A DNA stretch of 64,000 nucleotides from Acidimicrobiaceae bacterium (GTDB taxonomy: Bacteria; Actinomycetota; Acidimicrobiia; Acidimicrobiales; RAAP-2). Position 1 is the stretch's first letter. Each line of letters begins with the position of its first letter. The stretch spans positions 124,001 to 188,000 of the forward strand of contig PMLJ01000034.1 of the NCBI GenBank assembly GCA_003158855.1, given 5' to 3'. The position numbers and the translations under genes are program-made. This document shows, piece by piece, positions 35,302 through 46,168 of this stretch. The notes beneath the pieces were generated by a model, which worked only from the letters and a program-made list of their open reading frames with translations, was not told where the DNA came from and searched no databases.

Positions 35302-35676
35302 ATGAACGGGCCCCGTGCTCCTGAGCGCGTCGTGGCAACTGCCGCGGCCGTCAAGGCCATCGAGGGGTTAGTAGCCGAGCACGGGCCCGTCATGTTCTTC
35401 CAGTCAGGTGGCTGTTGCGATGGGAGTTTGCCGCTCTGCTTTGGTGAGGGGGAGTTCGTCATCGGGAGCCACGACGTGCTCCTCGGAACCATCGCCGGCT
35501 GCCCCTTCTACATTGACCACCGTCAGTACGAGGCGTGGAAGCATACTCAGCTCATCCTCGAGGTCGCAGACGGCGAACCCGAGGGATTCTCACTGGGTGC
35601 CGGGCGCGATCACCACTTCGTCATAAAGTCGCGCGTATTCGATCAAGACGAATTGGATGCCCTGCGAACTGCATGA
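35302..35676 (+). CDS. DUF779 protein linked to aldehyde dehydrogenase
   Basis: 124 residues with the family stretch MFFQSGGCCDGSLPLC near residue 30, containing a CC pair, and VLLGTIAGCPFYID. DUF779 genes are commonly next to acetaldehyde-type dehydrogenases; the function is not established. 17 nt downstream of that gene here, so co-transcription is likely. Confidence 0.88.
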   Translation: MNGPRAPERVVATAAAVKAIEGLVAEHGPVMFFQSGGCCDGSLPLCFGEGEFVIGSHDVLLGTIAGCPFYIDHRQYEAWKHTQLILEVADGEPEGFSLGAGRDHHFVIKSRVFDQDELDALRTA

Positions 35677-35714
35677 ACGCACGGTGAGGGTTCGAGGATC
35701 GAGACCGTTTTGCG

Positions 35715-36203
35715 CTACCTCAAGCCACCCACTTCCTCTGCAAAGGTGCGCAGTTCGTCTCCGCTCAGGCGAAAGACCGTCCACTCGTCCATGGGCAGTG
35801 CGCCGATGGACTTGTAGAACTCGATGGAAGGGCTGTTCCAGTCGAGCACCCACCACTGGAAGCGGGTGTAGCCCCGGGTCAAGCACAACTGCGCCAGTTC
35901 CTTCATCAATGCGGTGCCGACGCCCTGGCTCCGGTAGTTCTCTCGAACGTAGAGGTCTTCGAGGTAGAGACCGCTCGCGCCGTGAAAAGTCGAGAAACTC
36001 AAGAACCACAGTGCGAAACCCACGACTTGGTCGTTGTCCTCCGCGACGTGGCAGAACACGTGGGGGCTCTCACCGAAGAGCGCGCGCTGGATGTCTTCGT
36101 CGCGCGCCGCCGCCTCGTGGGCCAGTTGCTCGTAGCGCGCCAACTCTCCGATCAGGCCCACGATGGCGGGAACGTCACTGGGCGCCGCGAGACGAATGTG
36201 CAT
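35715..36203 (-). CDS. GNAT-family N-acetyltransferase
   Basis: 162 residues from ATG 36203, where the domain starts (MHIRLAAPSDVPAIVGLI). Acetyl-CoA-binding motif A VRENYRSQGVGTALMKELAQL and motif B YTRFQWWVLDWNSPSIEFY. Similar in layout to spermidine/diamine acetyltransferases; substrate not determined. Confidence 0.85.
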   Translation of the reverse strand: MHIRLAAPSDVPAIVGLIGELARYEQLAHEAAARDEDIQRALFGESPHVFCHVAEDNDQVVGFALWFLSFSTFHGASGLYLEDLYVRENYRSQGVGTALMKELAQLCLTRGYTRFQWWVLDWNSPSIEFYKSIGALPMDEWTVFRLSGDELRTFAEEVGGLR

Positions 36204-36293
36204 GCTGATGAAATTAGTGGATGCGGGGCAACGTGCCTGTCTTCGTGATCCCGACACCAATCTGTCGTGCGAGGCGTCGCGACGTTCGAGGGA

Positions 36294-36776
36294 TTAGAGC
36301 TTGTAGCCAATCTCTCGCAGGAGCGCTTTGCGGTCGGCTTCGTCGACCGGTGTCTCGATCCCGGCGGGTGGCATCCCGTCAACGACCCCGACGATTCCTC
36401 GGCCCAAGTCCGTCTGGGCGACGAGCACCTGGGCCGGGTTGGCGGTGGCGCAGTACACCGTGCACACCTCGGGAACCTGCTTGATGGCGTTGAGAACGTT
36501 GACCGGATAGCCGTCGCGTAGGAACACGATGAACGAATGACCCGCACCTATCGCTTCGGCGTACCTCGCCGCGAGTTCGACGAGGTCATCGGCATTACCC
36601 GAGCGGCGAATCAGGCAAGGACCCGACGCCTCGCAGAAGGCCAGTCCGAAGCGCATCTGCGGGCTCGCCCCCGCCAGCGCCTCGTGGAGGTCTTCGACGG
36701 CCTTGATGAAATGGGCCTGACCGACTATGACGTTCACACCATCGGGCATCTCGATCGAGATTGCACTTAGTTCCAT
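36294..36776 (-). CDS. Adenosine-specific kinase family protein (PF04008)
   Basis: 160 residues from ATG 36776, with AAGGAG seven nucleotides upstream. Sequence [32 protein letters not shown], then [21 protein letters not shown] and [16 protein letters not shown] fit this small conserved family, described as adenosine-binding. Cellular role unclear. The 99 extra codons in the ORF track are upstream of the ribosome-binding site. Confidence 0.85.
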   Translation of the reverse strand: MELSAISIEMPDGVNVIVGQAHFIKAVEDLHEALAGASPQMRFGLAFCEASGPCLIRRSGNADDLVELAARYAEAIGAGHSFIVFLRDGYPVNVLNAIKQVPEVCTVYCATANPAQVLVAQTDLGRGIVGVVDGMPPAGIETPVDEADRKALLREIGYKL

Positions 36777-37148
36777 GTGTCGCTCCTTTGGTGGCGGTGT
36801 CGCCTTGGTCGAGCCTCTGCCATTGCCGACCGTACCCATGGCGGCGGTCAGTGCAGGCATCACCTCGACCAAGGCCAATCGTCTCGTGAATCTGTCCGCA
36901 GCGCTAGAGGCGAATGTCCTCAAGTCGGCGCCGCGTCGTCGCGCGAAGGCGGGCGGTTTCTTGGTAGTCCCCTGGGTGCCGTTGCCATCGAACCCGGTAG
37001 CTGGCCCCAGCTGTCGGCCTCGATCGATGCGAAGGGCCAGGGATGGAAAGTGACGTTCGACTCTGCGGCGCACCAGCGGCCCGGTGTACGGTCGGCGTTA
37101 GACGGTTGTCACGGTTCGCGGTTCGCTAAGTGCGAAGGGAGTTCGCCG
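36777..37148. promoter_or_regulatory. 372 bp divergent gap (adenosine-kinase-like gene / acsA operon)
   Basis: Open reading frames cross it on both strands but look like extensions of the flanking genes. It must hold the promoters of the adenosine-kinase-like gene and of the acsA-pdh operon. I saw no clear palindrome or RNA. Confidence 0.35.
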
Positions 37149-38935
<1,787 letters not shown>

Positions 38936-38939
<4 letters not shown>

Positions 38940-39964
38940 CGAAAGCGGCGACATCCGGGCAGTCGGGCTCAGAGAGCGGAGCAGCGGACGGGGACCGCGG
39001 CGTTCACCTCCTGCGCGAGATGCTGCGCATCCGACGGTTCGAGGAGCGCTGCGTCGAACTCTACAGTCGCGCCGAGATTCGCGGCTTCCTCCACCTGGGC
39101 ATCGGCGAGGAGGCCTGCGCGGTGGGGGTCATGGAGGCACTCTCGCCCGACGACGCCGTGGTTTCCACCTACCGCGAGCACGGCCACGCTCTCGCGCGGG
39201 GACTCTCGATGCGCGCAACCATGGCCGAGCTGGAGGGAAAGGTTGAGGGCTGCAGCCGGGGCCGCGGGGGTTCGATGCACCTCTTTGACGCGGCCACGCG
39301 TTTCTACGGCGGCAACGCCATCGTCGCGGGAGGACTGCCCCTCGCGGTGGGCGTCGCCCTCGCGGACCACCTGCGGGGGCGCTCGCGCGTGACCGCGTGC
39401 TTCTTCGGAGATGGCGCGGTCGCCGAGGGCGAGTTCCACGAATCGATGAACCTCTCCGAGCTCTGGCATCTCCCGGTGTTGTTCTGCTGCGAGAACAACC
39501 TGTACGCAATGGGGACCGCGCTCAAGTACACCGAGTCCGAAACAGACCTGTCGTTGAAGGCCGCGAGCTACCGGATACCCGCGCGGGTGGTCGACGGCAT
39601 GGACGTGCTCGCCGTCGAGGCTGCGGCCCGCGAAGCGACCCAAGCCATTCGCGCCGGCGCCGGCCCGCAGTTTCTCGAGTTGCGTACCTATCGATTCAGA
39701 GCCCACTCCATGTACGACCCCGATCGCTACCGCGACAAGGCGGAGATCGAGGGATGGAAGGAGCGCGACCCGATTCCGGCGCTCGTCGCGCAACTGACCG
39801 CCAGTGGCGCCCTCGGCGAGGGCGGCCTCGATCGCCTGGAGGCTGAGATTGCGCTCGAGGTTGATGACGCCGTCGCCTTCGCGGAGGCGGGCACGTACGA
39901 GCCGTTGGAGGACCTGGAGCGGTACGTCACGTCCGAGGCGGCACCGCAGGGACGGACGCCGTGA
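38936..39964 (+). CDS. pdhA: Pyruvate (2-oxoacid) dehydrogenase E1 alpha subunit
   Basis: 342 residues from a TTG overlapping the acsA stop, with GGAGGT upstream. ThDP-binding [19 protein letters not shown]...ENN motif is intact, and [20 protein letters not shown] matches the phosphorylation-loop region of pyruvate-type E1 alpha. The alternative is acetoin dehydrogenase E1 alpha, which is close in sequence; the C-terminal half favours pyruvate. Confidence 0.88.
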
Positions 39965-40935
39965 CCGCGATCACCTATCGCGAGGCGATGCGCCAGGCCA
40001 TCCGCGAGGCCCTCGTCCGCGATGACAGGGTGTTCGTGATGGGCGAGGACGTCGGCCACTACGGCGGTTGCTACGCAGTCACGCTCGGCCTGCTCGAGGA
40101 GTTCGGGCCCGAGCGGATTCGCGACACGCCCCTTTCGGAGTCAGCGTTCGTCGGGGCGGGCATCGGCGCGGCGCTGGGCGGGATGCGTCCCATCGTCGAA
40201 ATTATGACGGTCAATTTCAGCCTGCTCGCGCTCGACCAGATCATGAACAACGCCGCCACCCTGTTGTACATGTCCGGCGGGCAATTCAACGTCCCGCTCG
40301 TGATCCGCATGGCGACGGGAGCGGGTCGTCAAGTCGCCGCGCAGCATTCCCACAGCCTCGAAGGGTGGTTCGCGCATATCCCGGGGCTGCGTATTCTCGC
40401 GCCGGCGACGGTTGAAGATGCCCGTGGCATGTTATGGCCCGCCCTGTGCGATCCCGACCCGGTGCTCATCTTCGAGCACGCCATGCTCTACAACGTGGAA
40501 GGCGACCTCGCCGATGAAGCCACTCCGGTGGACATCGACAAGGCGGCAATACGTCGATCGGGCAACGACGTCACAATCATCGCCTACGGCGGCACGCTAC
40601 GCACGGCGCTCGGCGCCGCCGAGCAGTTGGCCGCTGAGGGTGTGGAAGCGGAGGTGATCGACCTTCGGTGCCTGCGGCCGCTCGACACGCCGACCATCGT
40701 CGCCTCGGTGGCGCGTACTCATCGCGCGGTGGTGGTGGATGAAGGGTGGCGCAGCGGCAGCCTCTCCGCCGAGGTGGCTGCTCGCATCACCGAAGGGGTC
40801 TTCTACGACCTTGACGCCCCCGTGGTCCGGGTGTGCAGTGTCGAGGTCCCCATGCCCTACGCCAAGCATCTCGAAGACGAGGCGATTCCCCAGGTGGCCG
40901 ACGTGGTGGCCGCGGTGCGAGGACTGGGAGCCTGA
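39961..40935 (+). CDS. pdhB: Pyruvate (2-oxoacid) dehydrogenase E1 beta subunit
   Basis: 324 residues from GTG (GTGA overlap with pdhA). [23 protein letters not shown] and [20 protein letters not shown] and [20 protein letters not shown] are standard E1 beta signatures. Pairs with the alpha subunit to decarboxylate the 2-oxoacid and reductively acylate the lipoyl group of E2. Confidence 0.92.
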   Translation: MTAITYREAMRQAIREALVRDDRVFVMGEDVGHYGGCYAVTLGLLEEFGPERIRDTPLSESAFVGAGIGAALGGMRPIVEIMTVNFSLLALDQIMNNAATLLYMSGGQFNVPLVIRMATGAGRQVAAQHSHSLEGWFAHIPGLRILAPATVEDARGMLWPALCDPDPVLIFEHAMLYNVEGDLADEATPVDIDKAAIRRSGNDVTIIAYGGTLRTALGAAEQLAAEGVEAEVIDLRCLRPLDTPTIVASVARTHRAVVVDEGWRSGSLSAEVAARITEGVFYDLDAPVVRVCSVEVPMPYAKHLEDEAIPQVADVVAAVRGLGA

Positions 40936-42294
40936 GTGGGCGAGTTCACCATGCCCGCCTTGGGTGCCGACATGGAGGCCGGCAAGGTCGTGCAGTGGCT
41001 CGTCAAGCCCGGCGACCAGGTGCACCGCGGCGACATCGTGGCCGTGGTCGAGACCGAGAAGTCCACCATCGAGATCGAGATCTTCCAGAACGGGACGGTC
41101 GACGAGCTCGTCGTGCCCGAGGGGGGGCGCGTTCCGGTGGGCGCCGTGCTCGCGCACGTCACCGCCCGGGAGCCAGCCTCGGTGCCCGGCGCAGCCCCCG
41201 TAGCGACGACCGCGACTCCGGCGGGAGTGGTCGCCCGAGAGCCCCGGGGTCGCCCGTCCCAGACCGAAGTTGCGCCGACGGCGGGCCGTCACGCGCTGGT
41301 TGAATCTCCGCTGGTCCGTCACCTGGCCGAGCGGCTCGGCGTCGACCTTGACGCGGTGCAGGGGAGCGGGCCGGGCGGAAGTGTCACGCGCGCCGATGTC
41401 GAGCGGGCGGCGAGCGCGCCACCCAAGGAGTCGGGCCATACCGTGCCGGTGGGCGCCCGCCCGTCGTCTTCGCCGTTCGCCCGCCGCCTCGCCGGCGAGC
41501 TCGGGGTAGACCTCGCGGCGCTTCGGGGATCGGGCCCGGGTGGTTCGATAGTCGAAAAGGACGTGCGCCTCGCGGCCGCCGCGGCCCGTCCCGATGAGAC
41601 AACGGCGGAGCAGGGCGCCCTCGAAGACCGTCAGGCCGCAATGCGACGTGCGATCGGCGCGCTCATGGCGCGTTCGAAGCGTGAGATCCCGCACTACTAC
41701 CTGAGCACGACCATCGAAGTATCGCCCGCCGTCTCCTGGCTCGGGGAGGTCAACCTCGATCGGCCAGTCACCGAGCGACTGCTGCTGCCCGTTCTGCTCC
41801 TCAAGGCCGCCGCGCGCGCCGTCAGACGGGTGCCGGAGATGAACGGCTTCTTCGTCGACGGCGCCTTTGTGCCCAGCGAGGCCGTTCATCTCGGCGTCGC
41901 GATCTCGCAGCGTTCCGGAGGAGTGATCGCGCCGGCCATCCATGACGTGGAGCAGTTGTCGCTCGACGAACTGATGGTCCGGATGAGGGACCTCGTGACT
42001 CGAGCACGCGCCGGGAGGCTCCGCAGTTCGGAGATGAGCGATTCCACGATCATGGTCACCAACCTCGGCGACCTCGGAGTCGACTCCGTGTTCGGCGTCA
42101 TCTACCCCCCTCAGGTCGCCCTAGTCGGCTTCGGCCGGATGAGGGAGCAGCCGTGGGCCGAGAATGGCATGCTCGGCGTTCGTCCCTGCGTCGTCGCGAC
42201 GCTCTCGGCCGACCATCGGGCGAGCGACGGCATACGGGGAGGCCGCTTCCTCACCGAGATTGATCACCTACTTCAGGAACCGGGGAATCTATGA
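40936..42294 (+). CDS. pdhC: Dihydrolipoamide acyltransferase E2 with two subunit-binding domains
   Basis: 452 residues, GTG start directly after the pdhB stop. One lipoyl domain (lysine in VETEKSTIEIE, near residue 43), then two peripheral-subunit-binding domains in tandem (SPLVRHLAERLGVDLDAVQG near 120 and SPFARRLAGELGVDLAALRG near 180), then the catalytic domain ending with the active-site LSADHRASDGIRGG. Two binding domains in one E2 are unusual; most have one. No E3 gene is in the operon. Confidence 0.9.
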   Translation: MGEFTMPALGADMEAGKVVQWLVKPGDQVHRGDIVAVVETEKSTIEIEIFQNGTVDELVVPEGGRVPVGAVLAHVTAREPASVPGAAPVATTATPAGVVAREPRGRPSQTEVAPTAGRHALVESPLVRHLAERLGVDLDAVQGSGPGGSVTRADVERAASAPPKESGHTVPVGARPSSSPFARRLAGELGVDLAALRGSGPGGSIVEKDVRLAAAAARPDETTAEQGALEDRQAAMRRAIGALMARSKREIPHYYLSTTIEVSPAVSWLGEVNLDRPVTERLLLPVLLLKAAARAVRRVPEMNGFFVDGAFVPSEAVHLGVAISQRSGGVIAPAIHDVEQLSLDELMVRMRDLVTRARAGRLRSSEMSDSTIMVTNLGDLGVDSVFGVIYPPQVALVGFGRMREQPWAENGMLGVRPCVVATLSADHRASDGIRGGRFLTEIDHLLQEPGNL

Positions 42295-42533
42295 CAAACG
42301 ACGAAGCACTGCAACTGATGCGATCAGTACTGGCCAAGGTGGCGCCTGAGGCCGACCTCGGCGAGGTCGCGGCGGGCGAGAGCCTTCAAGAGGCGCTTGA
42401 TCTCGACTCGTTCGACTTTCTCACGTTCGTGATCGGGCTCGCCGAGGGCACGGGCATCGAGATTCCCGACCGGGACTTCGCCAAGCTGGCGACCGTCGAG
42501 GGTTGTGTCGCCTACCTGACGTCGGCGCACTGA
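42291..42533 (+). CDS. Acyl carrier protein
   Basis: 80 residues, ATG overlapping the pdhC stop (ATGA). Acidic four-helix ACP with the phosphopantetheine site in DLDSFDFLTFV (Ser near residue 39). DSF replaces the common DSL. Its place at the end of an acetyl-CoA-producing operon is unusual and suggests a dedicated acyl carrier for this pathway. Confidence 0.88.
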   Translation: MTNDEALQLMRSVLAKVAPEADLGEVAAGESLQEALDLDSFDFLTFVIGLAEGTGIEIPDRDFAKLATVEGCVAYLTSAH

Positions 42534-42596
42534 CGTGACGGCGCGCACCAAACGCGGTGAATCTCGCAGGGGTCCGGCGATGGGGTATCTCACGCA

Positions 42597-43040
42597 GTGA
42601 CCAACGTGATCCCCAAGGACGACCCCTTCGGTCTGGACCGTTTCGTCGCCGCCCAAGATCGCGGCGGTACCTACGATCGCGCGATCGAAGAACTGCGTCG
42701 GGGCCGCAAGAGCAGCCACTGGATGTGGTTCGTGTTCCCACAGATCGCTGGCCTCGGCATGAGCGACATGTCCAGACGATTCGCGATCTCATCGTTGGAA
42801 GAGGCGAGATCATATCTGCAGCACGCCATCCTCGGCCCTCGGCTGATCGAGTGCGCGCGCGCCGTGATTGAACTGCAGGGTGAGGGCCCCGAGGAAATCT
42901 TTGGCGGCATTGATGCCCAGAAGTTGCGTTCGTCAATGACGCTGTTCATGCGCGCCGACGGCGATGAACCGGTCTTCGCGCAGGTGCTCGAGTTGTTCTA
43001 CGACAGCCAACCTGACCCGTTGACGGACGAACTCATCTGA
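42597..43040 (+). CDS. DUF1810 family protein
   Basis: 147 residues from GTG. Conserved GRKSSHWMWFVFPQIAGLG and SSMTLFMRAD segments identify DUF1810 (calpastatin-like in annotation; function unknown). Members often accompany NADAR/ADP-ribose-linked genes, which are not seen here. Last gene before the island. Confidence 0.85.
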   Translation: MTNVIPKDDPFGLDRFVAAQDRGGTYDRAIEELRRGRKSSHWMWFVFPQIAGLGMSDMSRRFAISSLEEARSYLQHAILGPRLIECARAVIELQGEGPEEIFGGIDAQKLRSSMTLFMRADGDEPVFAQVLELFYDSQPDPLTDELI

Positions 43041-43130
43041 ATCACGCGGTCGACTCCCGCGGTGGGCCGAAGCGAGGATAGGCGCATGGCAGGTAGCCGG
43101 GTCGCCTTCGTGGAGGCATTTCTGGACTCA

Positions 43131-43334
43131 CTACCTCCGAAGGAGAGTGGCTTGGTCTGGACGCGTCAGCCCGCGACTGTAGGCGCGGGCAGCGACATCG
43201 ATTGAAGCCTCGGCGATTCGGATGAATTTGGCGTTCCAGCGGTCGCAGCGAAGTGAAGTCAGGAGCCGCGCCACCTCGGTGATCCTGAAACCATTTCGGA
43301 TGACACCGAGCACGGCGTCCTTGCGCTGTTCCAT
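43131..43334 (-). pseudogene. IS481-like transposase N-terminal remnant
   Basis: MEQRKDAVLGVIRNGFRITEVARLL closely follows the N-terminal helix-turn-helix of IS481-family transposases common in actinobacteria. After about 25 residues the similarity stops and no integrase core follows, so only the first part survives. The ORF-track version of 155 codons begins further right and reads through the tRNA fragment, which is not biological. Confidence 0.5.
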
Positions 43335-43358
43335 CTTGTTGATTTCCTCACGCACTGG

Positions 43359-43391
43359 GCCACCTTCTCGACTCAAGGTCGAGAAGGTGGC
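43359..43391. repeat. Perfect 14 bp inverted repeat
   Basis: GCCACCTTCTCGAC, five-base loop TCAAG, then GTCGAGAAGGTGGC. It lies just upstream of the transposase remnant start on the minus strand. Could be an insertion-sequence end fragment, an operator or a terminator without T-run. Confidence 0.7.
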
Positions 43392-43495
43392 GGCCGTGTG
43401 CCAAGGGTCAGCCTCGCTGCGCAACGCATCGACCGTTATTGAGTTCCGCATCAGGCATTGTCGATCTGTTCCAGATCGACCGTGATTTCGCACTT

Positions 43496-43545
43496 CTTTG
43501 GTGCGCCGGCCGGGACTTGAACCCGGAACCTGTTGATTGAGAGAA
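43496..43545 (-). repeat. Left att-like direct repeat (tRNA-Lys 3' half)
   Basis: Read on the minus strand it runs from the anticodon loop through the T arm and acceptor strand to CCA: top-strand core GGGACTTGAACCCGGAACC. 43 bp are identical to 61642-61684, and with one mismatch the match is 50 bp. No matching 5' half (acceptor, D arm) follows at higher coordinates, so it is not a working tRNA. Here the anticodon position reads CTC against CTT in the right copy. Confidence 0.85.
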
Positions 43546-43566
43546 AGCCTCAGAGAGAAAGCCTCA
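43539..43566. repeat. 14 bp tandem duplication next to left att
   Basis: GAGAGAAAGCCTCA occurs twice head to tail, starting inside the last bases of the tRNA fragment. May be a scar of recombination or slippage. Confidence 0.8.
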
Positions 43567-43713
43567 GATGGTGGGACTGCTGACGGTTTAGTTGACATCT
43601 AACGTGTGAGGATTCTCCTCACGGAAGGATGGCAACACCGCTGAGACTCGCTGACTCATTGAGTCTCCGATTTCATTGCGTTCGGCTTGTCTTGTCCCGA
43701 CCCAGCCGAGTCT

Positions 43714-43753
43714 CCAGTGGAAGGTTGCAGACTTGTCACGTCGGGCCTCCGAC
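43714..43753 (+). repeat. Island repeat copy A (40 bp)
   Basis: Starts CCAGTGGAAGGTTGCAGAC and ends GTCGGGCCTCCGAC, a 5 bp stem with GCCT loop. Lies 35 bp before the DUF4232 gene. Confidence 0.85.
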
Positions 43754-43788
43754 ACCCGTAGGATCGAAAAGATGCATAGTCTCAGACG

Positions 43789-44343
43789 ATGCGCAAATTT
43801 TCGATAGCGATATGCGTCTTGGCCTGCCTTTCTCCTTTGGTTCCCTTGTCGACGGCCTCACCTGCAATCGCGTCAAAGTCGATTCCAGTTTGTTCTTACG
43901 GCCAACTTGAGGTAGCCGTGGCTTGGGGGCCAGGTGCCGCCGCCGGCAACATCGGCATTCCATTCATAATTGCCAACATCAGCAAGTCCACGTGCACACT
44001 CCACGGCTATCCAAAACTGTTATTTTCGCCGTATCGATACAAGAATCATGCAATCAGGGTCACCCACAACGGTGGAATGATATTCACCAAAGTCAATCCG
44101 CGGCTTGTCACGATCAAGCCCGGCGGGGATGCTTCATTCGGACTCAACTATGGTGACGCAGCCAATCAAAGTGATCCGAATGGGGCACCTTGCCTCGTAC
44201 AGAACATATACGTGACGCTGCCAGTTCGCCCGGGCACCTTTAATCAGAACTTTGAGACGACGGTCAACTTCAATTTTTGTTTCACTGGTTTTGTGGTTGG
44301 GTTGACGTCAATTCAGCCCGGTCCGTTGCCCAAAGAGGGCTAA
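43789..44343 (+). CDS. Secreted DUF4232 domain protein
   Basis: 184 residues with a clear signal peptide (MRKFSIAICVLACLSPLVPL, cleaved after an AxA near residue 28). The mature part has CSYGQLEVAVAWGPGAAAGNI and STCTLHGYPKLLF, the usual DUF4232 pattern with two disulfide-forming cysteine pairs. Surface or extracellular protein of unknown role. It is the only gene between repeat copies A and B, and its base composition is lower in GC than the flanking core genes. Confidence 0.8.
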   Translation: MRKFSIAICVLACLSPLVPLSTASPAIASKSIPVCSYGQLEVAVAWGPGAAAGNIGIPFIIANISKSTCTLHGYPKLLFSPYRYKNHAIRVTHNGGMIFTKVNPRLVTIKPGGDASFGLNYGDAANQSDPNGAPCLVQNIYVTLPVRPGTFNQNFETTVNFNFCFTGFVVGLTSIQPGPLPKEG

Positions 44344-44396
44344 CACCGCTTCGCTTCAACGGGTCAGGGAGGATTGGTTTAGTCAGTGGGTAGCCG

Positions 44397-44436
44397 CCAG
44401 TGAGTGGTAGCAGACTTGTTGCGTCGGGCCTCCGAC
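44397..44436 (+). repeat. Island repeat copy B (40 bp)
   Basis: CCAGTGAGTGGTAGCAGAC start and intact GTCGGGCCTCCGAC hairpin at the end. Lies between the 3' ends of the DUF4232 gene and the split Asp-box gene, so it is not simply a promoter. Confidence 0.85.
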
Positions 44437-44492
44437 TCGAATATTTCCGACTCAAACACTCTCCAATTCGCCGCCGCCGCTCTTCAAGGCAA

Positions 44493-45202
44493 TCAGGAGG
44501 CGAATCGTTGGACGGACCAGTCCCTTCCACTGTCGTGAGTCACGATCATCTCAGCAGTACCGGACGGTGACTCGGCGATTCCGATTCCGTCAGTCGTATT
44601 TACGAAGTGCAAGTAGGTAACGGGGCCGTTAAAGACAACGTGCGCATGCTTCCCCGCATCCCGACTCATCACCAGTTCCAGGCCAGAGCCAAGATCGTAC
44701 TGAAAGAAGAAGACATCGGGGGTTGGCGACGCAAGCGCGGAGAAATAGCCGCCTGCGCCGTGCAATTTGCGCACAGCGTGAAAGTTCGAGCCTGCGTCGT
44801 TCGACACGTTGAGCCACCACGAGCCCGGCGCTGCCCCTGGTGGGGCCGTCGGCGATGGTTGGGAGAACACGCCCCCAATTTCACAGACTGCTACGAGACG
44901 ACGGGCGTCACTCACCACAGGCACGACGTAGCTGTCACCCACGGACGTGCAAGGTGGCGACCACGCAGTCCACTGACCCTCTCGATTGAGACGCAAACTT
45001 CCCGTGATGCCACGATCGTTTCCCTCAACGAGCCAACCCGCGTGTCCGCTCACTACGATGTTGCCACTGGTCTCACTGCCACCGACGGGGGGCGGCAAAG
45101 GCGGTGTCGAGACGACGCTCCAGTGATCACTGTGAACCGGTGACTCCACTAGTACTGCGGTGAACTTGGGTCCTTCTCCCAGCAGATAGGCCTCATAATT
45201 GG
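44493..45202 (-). pseudogene. Asp-box (BNR/sialidase-like) protein, 3' part of transposon-split gene
   Basis: Codons 180-413 of a gene whose first part is at 54366-54903. From the target duplication the frame continues YEAYLLGEGPKFTAVLVESP into the ORF-track protein that starts at 45149. It carries three degenerate Asp-box motifs (SNDAGSNFHAV, MSRDAGKHAHV, VTHDSGRDWSV), the beta-propeller pattern S-x-D-x-G-x-x-W. Without its own start and signal anchor it is unlikely to be made or exported. Confidence 0.88.
45197..45202. repeat. Target-site duplication, left copy
   Basis: AATTGG directly outside the left terminal inverted repeat, identical to 54366-54371. Confidence 0.9.
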
Positions 45203-45276
45203 AAAGATTCGGCGTTTGGTGGAGATTTTGGTTGATACAGGGTGGTTTTGGCCTAAATCGTCCGATTTAGTTGGGA
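45203..45276. repeat. Transposon left terminal inverted repeat
   Basis: Outer 34 bp (begins AAAGATTCGGCGTTTGGTGG) match the right end perfectly in inverse orientation; after 26 divergent bases an inner 14 bp block CGATTTAGTTGGGA matches again at exactly the same distance from the tip. Confidence 0.92.
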
Positions 45277-45427
45277 AAACACACGTTGGTGCGAGCAACT
45301 CGGCCACCTGAGCCTGGGCTGGTACGCAACCTTCCGACACGAGCGATGCACACGTAAATAATCTTTGCTGCTTTGGGATACGAGGTGTGGGATGGTCCCA
45401 CTGTCTGGCGTGTACGGGTAAGACCTT

Positions 45428-45889
45428 TCACGCTTTGAGTTTGAGCTTCTTGCTGTACACCCTTCCGTGGATGGTCGAGGTCACGTAAGCGCGCACTTTG
45501 CTCTCACTGCCGCCGCCGCCGGTCGCTGCGTCAATCACGGTCGCGAGTTCCATCACGAAGTACGTTTCGTGGCCACCGTTTAGCGTGAAGGGCAGGGACG
45601 TTGGAGGCCTCGTGGCGTCGAGATCGACGAGTGTCGTCTTGTCAGGCATCTCGAAGCCCCACCCGGTCAGTTGGACTGGCGATCGACCGACGTTTTGCAC
45701 TGTGACCAACAAGTCCATCGCCGGCATCTCACGAACAGCGTCAAGGCCGAATGCCTGGCCAACTGCCACCTTGAGCTTAGGGCCTTCGTACAACCACGAA
45801 CGCCATTGCCACACGAGCGTGCCGAGTGCGATGCACAGCCCGATGATGGCAATGGTGAGAGTCACGGTAGAGAAACCATCCAACCTCAT
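45428..45889 (-). CDS. Membrane-anchored protein of unknown function (transposon cargo)
   Basis: 153 residues from ATG 45889 (GTG/ATG a few codons upstream are possible). One N-terminal membrane segment TVTLTIAIIGLCIALGTLVW, then a soluble beta-rich part with MDLLVTVQNVGRSPVQLTGWGFEMPD, typical of an Ig-like sandwich, and a lysine-rich end. Last gene of the transposon run; between its end and the left terminal repeat nothing was recognised. Confidence 0.6.
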   Translation of the reverse strand: MRLDGFSTVTLTIAIIGLCIALGTLVWQWRSWLYEGPKLKVAVGQAFGLDAVREMPAMDLLVTVQNVGRSPVQLTGWGFEMPDKTTLVDLDATRPPTSLPFTLNGGHETYFVMELATVIDAATGGGGSESKVRAYVTSTIHGRVYSKKLKLKA

Positions 45890-45981
45890 TGTTGCTGCTG
45901 TGGGCGGCTGCAAGCGTGATGGCCGGAACCCGAGTCAGCCGAATGGATGGCGATGTGCGTCGCGGTGCTGAACGACGACGT

Positions 45982-46158
45982 TTAGCTCGCGTCCTGTACA
46001 GCGCCGGAGTCATTCACGTTCAGCGCCACCGGTTGTCCCGATGGAGCGGCGTCAAGCACTATCTCGGCAGCGACCGAGATGATCTCTATCCGTGGTGCCG
46101 CCACTGCCCCCAACTTGACTACATCGTTGGGGCCATACTCCAGGTTCTCTTCTCTCAT
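45982..46158 (-). CDS. Small protein of unknown function (58 residues)
   Basis: MREENLEYGPNDVVKLGAVA then PRIEIISVAAEIVLDAAPSG; starts 10 nt after the previous small gene. Compact beta-like content, no family recognised. The ORF-track version of 113 codons overlaps the preceding gene. Real-gene status rests mainly on position and sensible composition. Confidence 0.4.
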   Translation of the reverse strand: MREENLEYGPNDVVKLGAVAAPRIEIISVAAEIVLDAAPSGQPVALNVNDSGAVQDAS

Positions 46159-46168
46159 CGCGCTCTCG

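Larger units (their letters stand above)
43041..43788. other. Island left edge: no intact gene
   Basis: Contains a transposase remnant, a long palindrome, the left tRNA-Lys fragment, a 14 bp tandem duplication and repeat copy A (all listed separately). Nothing else recognised. Confidence 0.6.

Noticed and set aside
40597-41943. 448-codon minus ORF opposite pdhB/pdhC
   Set aside because: Shadow of E1 beta and E2; composition is His/Arg/Gly-rich and not protein-like.
43496-43545. Functional tRNA gene (left)
   Set aside because: Only the 3' half is present; no D arm or 5' acceptor strand follows.
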